DNA of 64,000 nt from Streptomyces colonosanans (GCF_001866645.1 NZ_MLYP01000004.1:52230-116229), one strand, 5' to 3'; counted from the first letter of the stretch, positions 8,718 through 17,899 are shown. Numbers and translations are program-made. Notes: generated by a model not told the origin, from the letters alone.

Positions 8718-9797
8718 CTACTGCCGGAGCTCCACGACATCGGCGACCACGCAACTGACGTTGTCCGGAGCTCCGGAGGCATGGGCGAGAGCGACGAGTT
8801 CACGGACCGCCTGCTCGGGCTCACCGATCCCCAAGAGCACCCGGTGGATCTTGTCGATGGGCACGACGGTGGGCAGACCGTCGGAGCAGAGCAGGTACCG
8901 ATCGTGTTGCCGGGCGTCCTGCAGGCGCATGTCGGCGGTGTCATCGGCGCCTTGACCCAGGCTTCGTATCAGCAGCGACCGCTGGGGGTGGGAGGCGGCT
9001 TCCTCCGGGCTGATACGTCCCTCGTCGACCATCGACTGCACCATCGTGTGGTCGTGCGTGATCTGGAACAGCTCTCCGTCGCGCAGCAGGTGGACGCGGG
9101 AGTCGCCGATGTGGACGAGGGCCAGCTGCGAGCCGGCCCAGAGCATCGCGGTCAGTGTCGTGCCGGCCCCCTCGGGTGAAGAGCCGGTGTCTGTGACGCC
9201 GTACACGGCCCGTTTGGCCTGTTCGACGGCGTCCTCAAGGACGTTGAGGAGGTTGCCCGCCGGGACGCCGGCCGTCTCGAGGTGCTTGAGCGCGTCGACG
9301 GCGGCCGCGCCGGCAGCGGCTCCCGTGCTGCCGTAGCCGTCGGCTACGGCGAGCAGGCGGGAGCCCGCGTAGACGGTGTCCTGGTTGCTCTCGCGGACCA
9401 GGCCGGTGTCGGAGAGTGCGGCGTAACGGATTCCCAGGGGCTTGGCGGTCGGGGACATGGCTGGGTCCTTCCGGGACAGGTGGTCGATGAGGAAGGCGGC
9501 CAGGTCCCGCCGGGCGGCGGTGTCGGCCTCGACCTGTGCCCAGAACGCGCGGACCTCCTGGGCCGCCGGGCCTGCCTCCAGCGTGCGCACGTGCTGGATG
9601 CGGGCCAGCGGCATCCCCAGACGCCGGAGCCAGGCGACCAGTCGGGCCTGGTCCAGCTGTTCCGGGGCGTAGAGGCGATAGCCGGTCACCGGGTCGACGC
9701 GAGCGGGGGGCAGCAGGCCGAGTTCGTCGTAAAGACGCAGTGCCTTCGGCGACAGCCGGGACGCCCTCGCGAACGCCCCGATGGTCAGCAACCCCAT
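8718..9797 (-). CDS. MerR DNA-binding domain fused to a PP2C protein phosphatase
   Basis: This 359-aa fusion has an N-terminal MerR domain (residues about 1-110, TIGAFARASRLSPKALRLYD and GYRLYAPEQLDQARLVAWLR) followed by a complete PP2C-type Ser/Thr phosphatase (about 125-357). The phosphatase metal-site motifs are all present: ESNQD, VADGYG, HIGDSRV, LLCSDGL and PDNVS. A DNA-binding head on a phosphatase suggests a regulator whose promoter binding and dephosphorylation activity are linked. The ATG at 9797 gives a standard MerR N-terminus. It stands alone, upstream of an acetyltransferase relic. Confidence 0.88.
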   Translation of the reverse strand: MGLLTIGAFARASRLSPKALRLYDELGLLPPARVDPVTGYRLYAPEQLDQARLVAWLRRLGMPLARIQHVRTLEAGPAAQEVRAFWAQVEADTAARRDLAAFLIDHLSRKDPAMSPTAKPLGIRYAALSDTGLVRESNQDTVYAGSRLLAVADGYGSTGAAAGAAAVDALKHLETAGVPAGNLLNVLEDAVEQAKRAVYGVTDTGSSPEGAGTTLTAMLWAGSQLALVHIGDSRVHLLRDGELFQITHDHTMVQSMVDEGRISPEEAASHPQRSLLIRSLGQGADDTADMRLQDARQHDRYLLCSDGLPTVVPIDKIHRVLLGIGEPEQAVRELVALAHASGAPDNVSCVVADVVELRQ

Positions 9798-9942
9798 GCC
9801 CGCCCCTCCTCATGCCGGGCACATCGCCCGGCCCCACCGATGCTGTGGCTTCCCCCAAGGTGAAGGTCAAGCAAGGATTGTGCCCGGCTCGGCGCGCTCG
9901 GTTCCCCCGCGCGAGCCGGCCCCCGCCGCGTGGGGGCCACGG

Positions 9943-10110
9943 GAGGATGAGTGTGCGATAGCCGAGGCGCTGGTAGAGGGCGTTGCTGGTGGGGTTGGAC
10001 AGGTCCGCGAACAGGGCGACGTCCCTCGCGCCCGCGGCCAGTGCAGCTCGGCTCACCTCTGCCGTCACGGTGGAGGGCAGCTTGCCGCGCAGTTCCTCCG
10101 GGACCCGCTC
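9943..10110 (-). pseudogene. Relic of a GNAT acetyltransferase (C-terminal fragment)
   Basis: The minus strand encodes PEELRGKL, then TAEVSRAALAAGARDVALF and SNPTSNALYQRLGYR. This is the acetyl-CoA-binding and C-terminal part of a GNAT domain. A stop lies in frame just upstream of the fragment, and downstream the frame runs into unrelated low-complexity sequence. No N-terminal half is present, so this is a decayed remnant. Confidence 0.7.
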
Positions 10111-10203
10111 ACTTCACCGCGCAGATCCAGTGGGGAACCGCAGACATACCGGGAACGGACACTGACTGTCGCGAGCAGTCACACCGGGGCGATCGAACAC
10201 ACC

Positions 10204-10237
10204 TAACTTCTGCAAGCAGGTGCTTGCAAAAGTTAGC
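10204..10237. promoter_or_regulatory. Long inverted repeat upstream of the XRE regulator
   Basis: The symmetrical arms AACTT-TGCAAGC and GCTTGCA-AAAGTT flank a short spacer, ending 23 bases before the XRE start codon. The arms together span about 34 bases. The position fits an operator for autorepression of the XRE/HbhA-like pair. Confidence 0.55.
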
Positions 10238-10259
10238 ATCGGTGCGGCAAGGTGGAGTC

Positions 10260-10754
10260 ATGGCATCGCTCAATGTCGGCAGTCTCGGTGAGTACCTGCG
10301 GGAACAGCGGCGCAGCGCGCAGCTGTCGCTCAGGCAGCTTGCCGATGCCGCCGGGGTGTCCAATCCGTATCTGAGCCAGATCGAGCGCGGGCTGCGCAAG
10401 CCGAGCGCGGAGGTGCTGCAGCAGGTCGCCAAGGCGCTGCGGATCTCCGCCGAGACGCTGTACGTGCGGGCCGGCATCCTCGACGCCGAACGGGACCGGG
10501 AGGAGTGGCGGCGGGAAGGTGCGACGCGCGCCGTGATCCTCGACGATCCCACGCTCACCGAGCGGCAGAAGCAGGTGCTGCTCCAGATCTACGAGTCTTT
10601 CCGCAAGGAGAACGGCTTCGGGATCGCTCGGGCGGGCGTGGCGGACGGGGACGGTCGGGGGACTCAGTACACGGATGACGCCCAGGACGCCGCGGCCCCC
10701 GGCCCCCACACGGCCGATGGCGGCGACGTCGGTCCGCCGCAGACCGCCGGTTGA
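10260..10754 (+). CDS. XRE-family helix-turn-helix regulator
   Basis: This 164-aa protein has an N-terminal XRE HTH (residues about 7-65: LGEYLREQRRSAQLSLRQLA and SNPYLSQIERGLRKPS). A short middle region and a low-complexity Asp/Ala/Pro-rich tail follow. The ATG at 10260 follows GGTGGAGT at a suitable distance. It lies 110 bases upstream of the HbhA-like gene and probably controls it; this XRE-HbhA pairing is common in streptomycetes. A strong inverted repeat just upstream is a likely operator. Confidence 0.85.
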   Translation: MASLNVGSLGEYLREQRRSAQLSLRQLADAAGVSNPYLSQIERGLRKPSAEVLQQVAKALRISAETLYVRAGILDAERDREEWRREGATRAVILDDPTLTERQKQVLLQIYESFRKENGFGIARAGVADGDGRGTQYTDDAQDAAAPGPHTADGGDVGPPQTAG

Positions 10755-10864
10755 CCGAGATGATCGAGGCAACCGAGACGATCGGGATCATCGGGACGAC
10801 GGGAAGGCGCCCGCGGACCGCCCCTCAACCCTCAACCGAAAGCCGAAACGGGAGGACCATCCCC

Positions 10865-11542
10865 ATGGCCATCACCGACGACCTGCGCAAGACCCTCAGC
10901 GACCCGACCCCGCTCTACTTTGCCGCCGGCACCGCCGACCTGGCCATCCAGCAGGCCAAGAAGGTGCCTGGTCTGGTGGAGCAGCTGCGCGCCGAGGCCC
11001 CGGCTCGCTTCGAGGCCGTACGCAACACCGACCCCAAGGTCGTGCAGGAGAAGGCGACCGCACGCGCCAAGGAGGCCTCCGCCCGGGTCAAGGAGACACA
11101 GGAGACCATCCAGGCGAAGGTCGGCGAGTTCTTCGGCTCCCTCGACACGGACCTGAAGAAGTTCGGCAGCTCCCTCGACGCCGACCTGAAGAAGTTCGGC
11201 AGCTCCCTCGACGCGGACCTGAAGAAGCTCGGCGAAAGCGCCCAGGACCTTGCCCTGCGTGGTGTCGGCGTCGCCGCCGAGTACGCGGTCAGGGCCCGTG
11301 AGACCTACGAGAAGGTCGCCGAGCACGGCGAGCAGGCCGTGAGGACATGGCGCGGCGAGGCCGCCGAGGAGATCGAGGAGCTGGCCGTCGCCGTCGAGCC
11401 GAAGGCGGAGCCGGTCGAGGTCAGGGACGAGCCGAAGTCGGCCGGTCCCGGGGCCGAGGCCACCCCGGACGGGAAGCCCGCGATGAAGAAGGCCCCGGCC
11501 CGCAAGCCGGTGGCGAGGAAGAGCACGCCGCCGGCCCGGTAA
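10865..11542 (+). CDS. HbhA-like (heparin-binding hemagglutinin) helical protein
   Basis: This 225-aa protein has a long helical coiled-coil region and a basic Lys/Ala/Pro-rich C-terminus (KKAPARKPVARK), the layout of mycobacterial heparin-binding hemagglutinin. Residues about 91-122 are a tandem repeat of an 11-residue unit, SSLDADLKKFG, encoded by 30-33 base repeats at 11135-11230. In streptomycetes the role of such proteins is unclear; the basic tail suggests binding to polyanions. No signal peptide or membrane segment is seen. It is followed by an inverted-repeat terminator. Confidence 0.8.
   Translation: MAITDDLRKTLSDPTPLYFAAGTADLAIQQAKKVPGLVEQLRAEAPARFEAVRNTDPKVVQEKATARAKEASARVKETQETIQAKVGEFFGSLDTDLKKFGSSLDADLKKFGSSLDADLKKLGESAQDLALRGVGVAAEYAVRARETYEKVAEHGEQAVRTWRGEAAEEIEELAVAVEPKAEPVEVRDEPKSAGPGAEATPDGKPAMKKAPARKPVARKSTPPAR
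11135..11230 (+). repeat. 33-base tandem repeat in the HbhA-like gene
   Basis: Three consecutive units (30, 33 and 33 bases) encode GSLDTDLKKF, GSSLDADLKKF and GSSLDADLKKL. They are near-identical at the DNA level, indicating recent duplication. Confidence 0.9.
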
Positions 11543-11578
11543 GAGCCGCCGGCTCGGAGACAACGGAAGACGGGGAAG

Positions 11579-11607
11579 GGGCCGGGCACTCTGGGAGTTC
11601 CCGGCCC
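11579..11607 (+). terminator. Inverted repeat after the HbhA-like gene
   Basis: The arms GGGCCGGG and CCCGGCCC flank a 13-base loop 37 bases after the stop codon. This is a GC-rich stem typical of Streptomyces terminators. Confidence 0.65.
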
Positions 11608-11687
11608 GTTCTTGCGGATACACGGCGGCAGGACACGGGTACGGTTGGCGTAGAGACGTTTCTACTCGGGTGGTGGGCATTGTGCTG

Positions 11688-12023
11688 ATGACGGCATTCG
11701 GCGGCCTGATGTGGCTGCTCTTCACCGCCATACTGGTGCTCGCCGTGGTGGCACTGGCGATGGCCGCGCTGTACCGGCAGGATGCGTACCGCGCCGCGGA
11801 CAAGCAGAACAAGGGCTTCTGGTTGATCATCCTCGGTCTCACCGTCGCGGTGAACCTGCTGGTGCCCATGCTCTTCCTGCAGATCATCGGCCTTGTCGCC
11901 ACGATCGTCTTCTTCGTGGACGTCCGGCCCGCCCTCAAGCAGGTCTCGGGCGGCGGCTGGGGCCGCCGCCGCCGCGGCAGCAGCAGCGACGGTCCGTACG
12001 GGCCGTACAACGGCGGCCGTTAG
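11688..12023 (+). CDS. DUF2516-family membrane protein
   Basis: This small protein of about 111 aa has two to three hydrophobic segments (GLMWLLFTAILVLAVVAL and FWLIILGLTVAVNLLVP, then LFLQIIGLVATIVFFVDV). A charged, glycine-rich tail follows (RRRRGSSSDGP). This matches the actinobacterial DUF2516 family of unknown function. In-frame GTG codons at 11670, 11673 and 11682 are possible earlier starts; ATG 11688 directly precedes the first membrane segment. Confidence 0.78.
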   Translation: MTAFGGLMWLLFTAILVLAVVALAMAALYRQDAYRAADKQNKGFWLIILGLTVAVNLLVPMLFLQIIGLVATIVFFVDVRPALKQVSGGGWGRRRRGSSSDGPYGPYNGGR

Positions 12024-12091
12024 GCCCGTCCGGAGTTCCCTGCCCGCGCCGCGACGGCCAGACCCTGTTCCGCCGCGGCCGCGTACGACGG

Positions 12092-13360
12092 CTACGTCCC
12101 GCGGTCGAGCAGAAGGACCGCGACGTCGTCGGTCAGTTCCCCGCCGTTGAGGTCGCGGACCTCGTTCACCGTGGTGCGCAGCAGCTCCCTGCCGGTCAGC
12201 CCCTCGGCCAGCCGACGGCGGACCAGCTTCACCATGCCGGCTTCGCCGAGCCGCTCCCTGCCCTCGCCGATGCGGCCCTCGATGAGACCGTCGGTGTAGA
12301 GCATCAGGCTCCAGACGGGGCCCAGCTCCACCTGTATGCGCGGCCAGCGGGCGTGCGGGAGCAGACCGAGCGCCGGGCCGTTGTTGTCGTACGGCAGCAG
12401 CTCGGCCGGCCGGTCGGGGCGGGCGATCAGCGGGGACGGGTGGCCGGCCAGGCACAGTCCGGCGCGGCGGCCGTCCGGCGCGATGTCCACCGTGCACAGC
12501 GTCGCGAAGATCTCCTCGTTGTCGCGCTCGTGCTCCAGAACCTGCTGAAGCGTGGAGAGCAGGTCGTCGCCGCACAGGCCCGCCAGCGTCAGGGCACGCC
12601 AGGCGATGCGCAGCTCCACGCCGAGCGCGGCCTCGTCCGGGCCGTGCCCGCAGACGTCGCCGATCATCGCGTGCACCGTGCCGTCGGGGGTACGGACGGT
12701 GTCGTAGAAGTCGCCGCCGAGCAGCGCACGCGAGCGGCCGGGACGGTAGCGGGCGGCGAAGCGCAGCGAGGAACCGTCCAGCAGTGGGGTGGGCAGCAAC
12801 CCGCGCTCCAGCCGACGGTTCTCCTGTGCCCGCAGCCGGGACTCGGTCAGCCGCCGCTCGGTCGTGTCGGACCGCTTCCGCTCGACCGCGTAGCGGATCG
12901 CACGGCTCAGCAGCCGTCCGTCCAGCTCCTCGCGGAACAGATAGTCCTGGGCACCCACGCGTACCGCCTCGGCGCCGCGCTCGGCGTCGCCGGACGCGGT
13001 GAGCGCGAGGACGGCATGGCGCGGCGCCAGTTGGAGCACGTGCCGCAGCACGGTCAGCTCATCGGCCTCCTCACAGGCCCGGCCCGCGGCAGGCAGCGCG
13101 AGGTCCAGCAGGATGCAGTGGACGTCGTCGGTGAGCAGCCGCTCGGCCTCGGTGAGATTGCGGGCGGTGCGCAGCCGGATGGGCCGGCCCGCCGAGTCGA
13201 GCATCTCGGGCACGATCGGTGAACCGGCCGGGTCGTCCTCGATCACCAGCAGGGTGAGCGTGTCGGCCAGCCCCGGTACGGCCTGCGTCCCCGGCGGGGA
13301 CCCGGCTTGAGCCTGACCACTCTCCACGGCCGGGATCGCTCTCTGCCGCGGTACGGGCAT
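12092..13360 (-). CDS. Response-regulator receiver fused to a SpoIIE-type PP2C phosphatase
   Basis: This 422-aa protein has an N-terminal receiver domain (about residues 37-150: TLLVIEDDP, phosphoacceptor Asp in CILLDLALP, ALTASGD) and a short linker. A C-terminal SpoIIE-like phosphatase follows (about 190-420: LLGGDFYDTV, IGDVCGHGPDEA, YTDGLIEGR, DDVAVLL). The position normally held by the conserved receiver Lys appears as Arg in QDYLFREEL. Such proteins usually dephosphorylate anti-sigma-factor antagonists. ATG 13360 has GGAAGGA upstream; a longer frame extends to 13504. No partner anti-sigma gene is adjacent. Confidence 0.87.
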   Translation of the reverse strand: MPVPRQRAIPAVESGQAQAGSPPGTQAVPGLADTLTLLVIEDDPAGSPIVPEMLDSAGRPIRLRTARNLTEAERLLTDDVHCILLDLALPAAGRACEEADELTVLRHVLQLAPRHAVLALTASGDAERGAEAVRVGAQDYLFREELDGRLLSRAIRYAVERKRSDTTERRLTESRLRAQENRRLERGLLPTPLLDGSSLRFAARYRPGRSRALLGGDFYDTVRTPDGTVHAMIGDVCGHGPDEAALGVELRIAWRALTLAGLCGDDLLSTLQQVLEHERDNEEIFATLCTVDIAPDGRRAGLCLAGHPSPLIARPDRPAELLPYDNNGPALGLLPHARWPRIQVELGPVWSLMLYTDGLIEGRIGEGRERLGEAGMVKLVRRRLAEGLTGRELLRTTVNEVRDLNGGELTDDVAVLLLDRGT

Positions 13361-13678
13361 CGTGTTGGGTTCCTTCCCTCCCCCCGAGGGCATGGTGGGG
13401 CGAGGGACCTCGACCCACCGACGGGGACCATAGCGGTAGCTGCGGCTCCAGCGGAATGCCTGGTGGGGCGACGCCGGGAAACACGCCAACGTCATATGCC
13501 GCATCCCGTACCGCAGTTGGACATGGTGCGGCCGGGCCGGGGATGAGGAATGTCACGTCGGGTGGAGGTTTGACGCGGGTGCGGCGTGCGTCCCGTCACA
13601 TGGGGTACGTCACGGCTGCCGAGCGCGGACGCGGCGGGCCGGGGGGCCGCCCCGGGCTCCTTCCCGCGCCCCTCGCGC
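13361..13678. other. Intergenic region between the receiver-phosphatase and NlpC/P60 genes
   Basis: About 318 bases without a supported gene. The receiver-phosphatase is read leftward from here, so its promoter should lie in this stretch. I see no clear repeat or terminator. Confidence 0.4.
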
Positions 13679-14761
13679 TCACGCGTCCGGCCGTACGACG
13701 CCCAGGATCGGCATCGAGCCCGCTCCGGCGACCGTCACCGACCGTCCGGGCCGCGGGGCGTGGACGATCGAGCCGTCGCCGACGTACATGGCCACATGGC
13801 TGGCGTCCTTGAAGTAGATGATCAGGTCGCCGGGGCGCATGTCCTTGACGCCGACGTGCCTGAGCCGCTTCCACTGCTCCTGCGAGGTGCGCGGAATGCC
13901 GGTGCCGGCCGCCGCCCAGGCCTGGGACGTCAGTCCCGAGCAGTCGTACGACGCCGGGCCCACGGCGCCCCATTGGTACGGCTTGCCGATCTGGCCGGTC
14001 GCGAAGCTCACGGCCCTGCGGCCCTCGTCGGAGGCCTTGCCGCCGATCTCCTTGAGTATGCCGGAGCCGAGCCAGGCGGTCTGCGCCTTGTGTGCGGCCT
14101 CTTCCTCCAGTTTCCGCAGCCGCTCCCGCTCCTGCTTCTTCAGCCGGGACTCGAGCTGTCTGGCGGCCGCGATCTGCTTCTCGATCTTCTTCTTGGCTTC
14201 GGCCTTGGCCTTGCGGTTGGCCTCCAGCCTCTCCCACTCGTCGGAGGCGTCGCGCGCGTACTGGCGCAGGTCCTCCTGGGTGCGCGTCAACTCCTTGAGC
14301 AGGCCCTGGGTCGCGTGCTCGCCCTGGCGGACGGTGCCCGCGCCGTCGAGGAAGTCCTGGGGGTTGTCGCTCAGCCAGAGCCGGACCGAAGGGGGCAGGC
14401 CCCCGCCGCGGTACTGGGCACGGGCTGCCGCGCCTGCCCGGTTCTTCAGTTCGGCCAGCCTCTCCTGGCCCTTGACGATCTCCTCGGCCAGCTTGACGAT
14501 CTGCGTCGACTGCTTCGAGGTCTTCTCTTCGGCCGCGTTGTAGGCGTCGGTGGCGACCGCGGCGTTGTGGTACAGCGAGTCCAGCTTCTTGCGGACCGCT
14601 TCAAGGTCCTTGCCGGGGGCCTGAGTCGGGCCGCCGGAAGGGTTGGGCGTCGGAGACGGCCGGCTCGGGCTCGCATGTGCCGCGCCGGGCGCACCCAGCA
14701 GGGTGACCGCACAGACAAGGACGATGCTTGCCGTGGTCAGGGTCCGCTTTCCGGATCCCAT
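13679..14761 (-). CDS. Secreted NlpC/P60 (C40) peptidoglycan endopeptidase
   Basis: This 360-aa protein has a Sec signal peptide (residues 1-30, TTASIVLVCAVTLLGAPGAAHA) and a Pro/Ser-rich spacer. A long coiled coil (about 50-230, rich in Lys/Glu/Arg) precedes a C-terminal NlpC/P60 domain with catalytic Cys in YDCSGLTSQAW and His in KDASHVAMYVG and IVHAPRPG. Such enzymes cleave stem peptides of peptidoglycan outside the membrane, and the coiled coil often regulates activity. I looked for a c-di-AMP riboswitch in the leader (14762-14980) and did not recognise one. Confidence 0.9.
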   Translation of the reverse strand: MGSGKRTLTTASIVLVCAVTLLGAPGAAHASPSRPSPTPNPSGGPTQAPGKDLEAVRKKLDSLYHNAAVATDAYNAAEEKTSKQSTQIVKLAEEIVKGQERLAELKNRAGAAARAQYRGGGLPPSVRLWLSDNPQDFLDGAGTVRQGEHATQGLLKELTRTQEDLRQYARDASDEWERLEANRKAKAEAKKKIEKQIAAARQLESRLKKQERERLRKLEEEAAHKAQTAWLGSGILKEIGGKASDEGRRAVSFATGQIGKPYQWGAVGPASYDCSGLTSQAWAAAGTGIPRTSQEQWKRLRHVGVKDMRPGDLIIYFKDASHVAMYVGDGSIVHAPRPGRSVTVAGAGSMPILGVVRPDA

Positions 14762-15018
14762 ATTTCGCCCCCAAATCTGATTTACCGTCAGTAACTAGCG
14801 GTCGCCTGGGGGATCGTGCCACGTCAGTGGGCAAAGTGACAGAGGCGGGGCTCAACCGTGCAAAAAGTCCCCCTCTTGCCGCACGCGGTACGACGATCTC
14901 TCTCCCCCGGCGCCCGCCCTGGTATGGCGATCTCCCGCGAATGTGACGAACGACGCAGGAAGACCGTTCCCGGTGATCGGGCATGAGGTGGAGTGGTGAG
15001 CGCCCTGGGCGGGGCTGC

Positions 15019-15837
15019 TCACGCGCGGGGCGCCAACGCGTCCCAGGTCACCGTGACCTCCCCCTGGCGCCAGCGCGCCGGGCCGTCGGTCACCGGCCAG
15101 TCCGCCGTCAGCCGGCGGACCGCGCGTATCCAGCGCTGGCGCGCACCGTACGAGGCGTAGGGCGCGGCGGCGGCCCAGGCGCGGTCGAAGTCGCGCAGGA
15201 AGGCGTGCACGGGCTCGCCCGGGACGTTGCGGTGGATGAGTGCCTTCGGGAGTCGCTCGGCCAGGTCGGACGGGCGGTCCAGGGAGCCGAGCCGAGTGGC
15301 GAAGGTGACCGTGCGCGGACCTTCGGGACCGAGTGCGACCCAGACGTGGCGGCGGCCGATCTCGTCGCATGTGCCCTCGACGAGCAGTCCGCCGCGGGAG
15401 CCGGATGCCGGATCGGCGGGGGCGAGGCGGGTGCGCAGCCGCTCCCAGACGGCCGCGACCTCGCCCTCCTCGTACTGCCGCAGGACATTCGCGGCGCGGA
15501 TCAGGGACGGCCGGCCCGATACAGGCACCTCGAAGCCGCCGTGCCGGAACACCAGGCCTTCGCGTGCGTACGGCTGTGCGGCCGCCACCCGGGCGGGCTC
15601 GATCTCGACGCCGACCACGCGGGTGCGGGGCGCGGCGCCGCGCAGGCGCTGCAGCAGCTCCACCGCGGTCCATGGGGCAGCCCCGTAGCCGAGGTCGACG
15701 GCCACCGGGTCCGCCGTGCGGCGCAGCTCGGCGCCGTGGACCGCGGCGATCCAGCGGTCCATCCGGCGCAGCCGGTTCGGGTTGGTGGTCCCGCGCGTCA
15801 CCGTACCCACAGGGCGGGACGAGGCGCGGGTTGGCAT
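15019..15837 (-). CDS. Class I SAM-dependent methyltransferase
   Basis: This 272-aa protein has a Rossmann-type SAM site: AVDLGYGAAPWTAVELL (motif I) and VVGVEIEPARV (motif II). The substrate is not evident. It is divergent from mshA across 200 bases, an arrangement I recall next to mshA in other streptomycetes. ATG 15837 is preferred over longer in-frame starts, whose upstream residues are not conserved in style. Confidence 0.75.
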   Translation of the reverse strand: MPTRASSRPVGTVTRGTTNPNRLRRMDRWIAAVHGAELRRTADPVAVDLGYGAAPWTAVELLQRLRGAAPRTRVVGVEIEPARVAAAQPYAREGLVFRHGGFEVPVSGRPSLIRAANVLRQYEEGEVAAVWERLRTRLAPADPASGSRGGLLVEGTCDEIGRRHVWVALGPEGPRTVTFATRLGSLDRPSDLAERLPKALIHRNVPGEPVHAFLRDFDRAWAAAAPYASYGARQRWIRAVRRLTADWPVTDGPARWRQGEVTVTWDALAPRA

Positions 15838-16037
15838 GCGTACGAGAGTAAGCGGCCCGGGAGGGGGAGCGGACCGGCCTGTGGAAAACCTCCATTTCTC
15901 GAACGGTTGAGCGATCAACGGCAATGATTTGGCAAAGCCGCTTGTCGGGGAAATGGAGTGCCGCGCTCTGGTGTTTCTCCGTCGGAGGGTTTCCGTGCCG
16001 CCCCCACAGGCATGCCCGCGACAAGGAGGAACGCCAC

Positions 16038-17375
16038 GTGAGCCAGTACGTGAGCAGGCTCGGGCGTCGCTCCCCAGCGGCTCCCCCGCGGCTGAGGCTG
16101 CACCGCCGCCCCCGTCGGGTCGCCATGCTCTCCGTGCACACCTCGCCGCTCCACCAGCCCGGCACGGGCGACGCCGGCGGCATGAACGTCTACATCGTGG
16201 AACTCGCCCAGCGTCTCGCCGCCATCAACATCGAGGTCGAGATCTTCACCCGGTCGACCACGGCCGCGCTCGCGCCGACTGTCGAACTCGCCCCCGGGGT
16301 CCTCGTCCGGCACGTCGACGCCGGTCCGTACGAAGGCCTCGCCAAGGAGGAGTTGCCCGCTCAGCTCTGCGCCTTCACGCACGGCGTGATGCAGGCCTGG
16401 GCCGGCCACCGGCCCGGCTACTACGACCTGGTGCACTCCCACTACTGGCTCTCCGGCCACGTCGGCTGGCTCGCCGCCCAGCGCTGGGGCGCCCCCCTGG
16501 TGCACGCCATGCACACCATGGCCAAGGTCAAGAACGCCTCCCTCGCCGAGGGCGACACCCCCGAGCCCGCCGCCCGCGTCATCGGCGAGACCCAGATCGT
16601 GTCCGCCGCCGACCGGCTCATCGCCAACACCGCCGAGGAGGCCGGCGAGTTGGTGCACCATTACGCGGCCGATCCGGGCAGGGTCGCCGTCGTCCATCCC
16701 GGCGTCAATCTGGAGCGCTTCCGGCCGGCCGACGGCCGTGCCGCCGCCCGCGCCCGTCTCGGGCTTCCGCAGGACGCGTTCATCCCTCTCTTCGCCGGGC
16801 GCATACAGCCACTCAAGGCGCCCGACGTGCTGCTGCACGCTGTCGCCGTACTCCTCGACGAGCGCCCCGATCTGCGTTCGCGCATCGTCGTGCCCGTGGT
16901 GGGAGGCCCCAGCGGCAGCGGTCTTGCCAAGCCGGAGGGCCTGCAGAAGCTCGCCGCCCAGCTGGGCCTGAGCGACGTCGTGCGCTTCCGGCCGCCCGTC
17001 GGGCAGGAGCAGCTCGCGGACTGGTTCCGTGCCGCGTCGGTGCTGGTGATGCCGTCGTACAACGAGTCCTTCGGGCTGGTCGCCATCGAGGCGCAGGCGG
17101 CCGGTACACCGGTGCTGGCCGCAGCGGTCGGCGGACTGCCCGTCGCTGTCCGGGACGGACGGACCGGATTCCTCGTCCAGGGGCACGATCCGGCCGCCTA
17201 CGCGCGCCTACTGCGCGAATTCGCCGACAATCCGGGGCTCTCCGCCCGTCTGGGTGACGCCGCGGCCCGCCACGCCCAGTCGTTCGGCTGGGACACGGCG
17301 GCCCACGCCACCGCCGAGGTGTACACGGCCGCGATGCAGGCCCATCGGCGCCGGGTGCGCGCGTACCACGGCTGA
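16038..17375 (+). CDS. mshA: D-inositol-3-phosphate glycosyltransferase (mycothiol biosynthesis)
   Basis: This 445-aa GT4-family enzyme transfers GlcNAc from UDP-GlcNAc to inositol-3-phosphate, the first step of mycothiol synthesis. Recognisable stretches are [50 protein letters not shown] and the nucleotide-sugar site [20 protein letters not shown]. The start is GTG 16038 after an AGGAGG site at 16024-16029; the frame is open further upstream. The YbjN gene starts 23 bases downstream and may be cotranscribed. Confidence 0.95.
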   Translation: MSQYVSRLGRRSPAAPPRLRLHRRPRRVAMLSVHTSPLHQPGTGDAGGMNVYIVELAQRLAAINIEVEIFTRSTTAALAPTVELAPGVLVRHVDAGPYEGLAKEELPAQLCAFTHGVMQAWAGHRPGYYDLVHSHYWLSGHVGWLAAQRWGAPLVHAMHTMAKVKNASLAEGDTPEPAARVIGETQIVSAADRLIANTAEEAGELVHHYAADPGRVAVVHPGVNLERFRPADGRAAARARLGLPQDAFIPLFAGRIQPLKAPDVLLHAVAVLLDERPDLRSRIVVPVVGGPSGSGLAKPEGLQKLAAQLGLSDVVRFRPPVGQEQLADWFRAASVLVMPSYNESFGLVAIEAQAAGTPVLAAAVGGLPVAVRDGRTGFLVQGHDPAAYARLLREFADNPGLSARLGDAAARHAQSFGWDTAAHATAEVYTAAMQAHRRRVRAYHG

Positions 17376-17398
17376 CAGCGGTCGCGTACGCTCCCAGC

Positions 17399-17899
17399 AT
17401 GGCTGAGGAACAGCGGGCGGCGCAGGTCATCGAAGAGGTGCTCAAGGACGCCGAACTGGAGTGGGAGAACCCGCGCACGGGCAGCTACGTCGTGAAGCTC
17501 CCGGGGACGCGCAAGCTGTCCACGACCGTCTCGCTGAAGGTCGGCAGGCACTCCCTCTCGGTCAACGCCTTTGTGATCCGGCACCCGGACGAGAACGAGG
17601 CCGGGGTGCACCGCTGGCTGCTGGAGCGCAACCTCAAGCTGTACGGCGTGAGTTACGCCGTCGACCCGCTCGGCGACATCTACCTGACCGGCAGGCTGCC
17701 GCTGGCCGCGGTCACCGCGGACGAGGTGGACCGGCTGCTCGGCTCCGTCCTGGAGGCGGCGGACGGGAGCTTCAACACCCTTCTGGAGCTGGGCTTCACG
17801 TCCGCGATCCGCAAGGAGTACGCCTGGCGGGTGGCGCGCGGTGAGTCGACCCGCAATCTGGACGCGTTCAGCCATCTGACCCAGCGCGCCGAGGACTGA
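17399..17899 (+). CDS. YbjN-domain protein
   Basis: This 166-aa protein has the YbjN fold features (ELEWENPRTGSYVVKLPG, HRWLLERNLKLYGVSYAVD). YbjN-type proteins are type III secretion chaperone-like folds of uncertain role in actinobacteria. It follows mshA closely and converges with the MFS transporter. Confidence 0.8.
   Translation: MAEEQRAAQVIEEVLKDAELEWENPRTGSYVVKLPGTRKLSTTVSLKVGRHSLSVNAFVIRHPDENEAGVHRWLLERNLKLYGVSYAVDPLGDIYLTGRLPLAAVTADEVDRLLGSVLEAADGSFNTLLELGFTSAIRKEYAWRVARGESTRNLDAFSHLTQRAED

Noticed and set aside
11135..11230. Regular direct repeats that might suggest a CRISPR array
   Set aside because: The units are contiguous with no spacers and are translated in frame as a coiled-coil repeat.
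14762..14980. Possible c-di-AMP (ydaO-type) riboswitch upstream of the NlpC/P60 gene
   Set aside because: I could not identify the conserved ydaO core sequences; only ordinary G/C-rich stems are visible.
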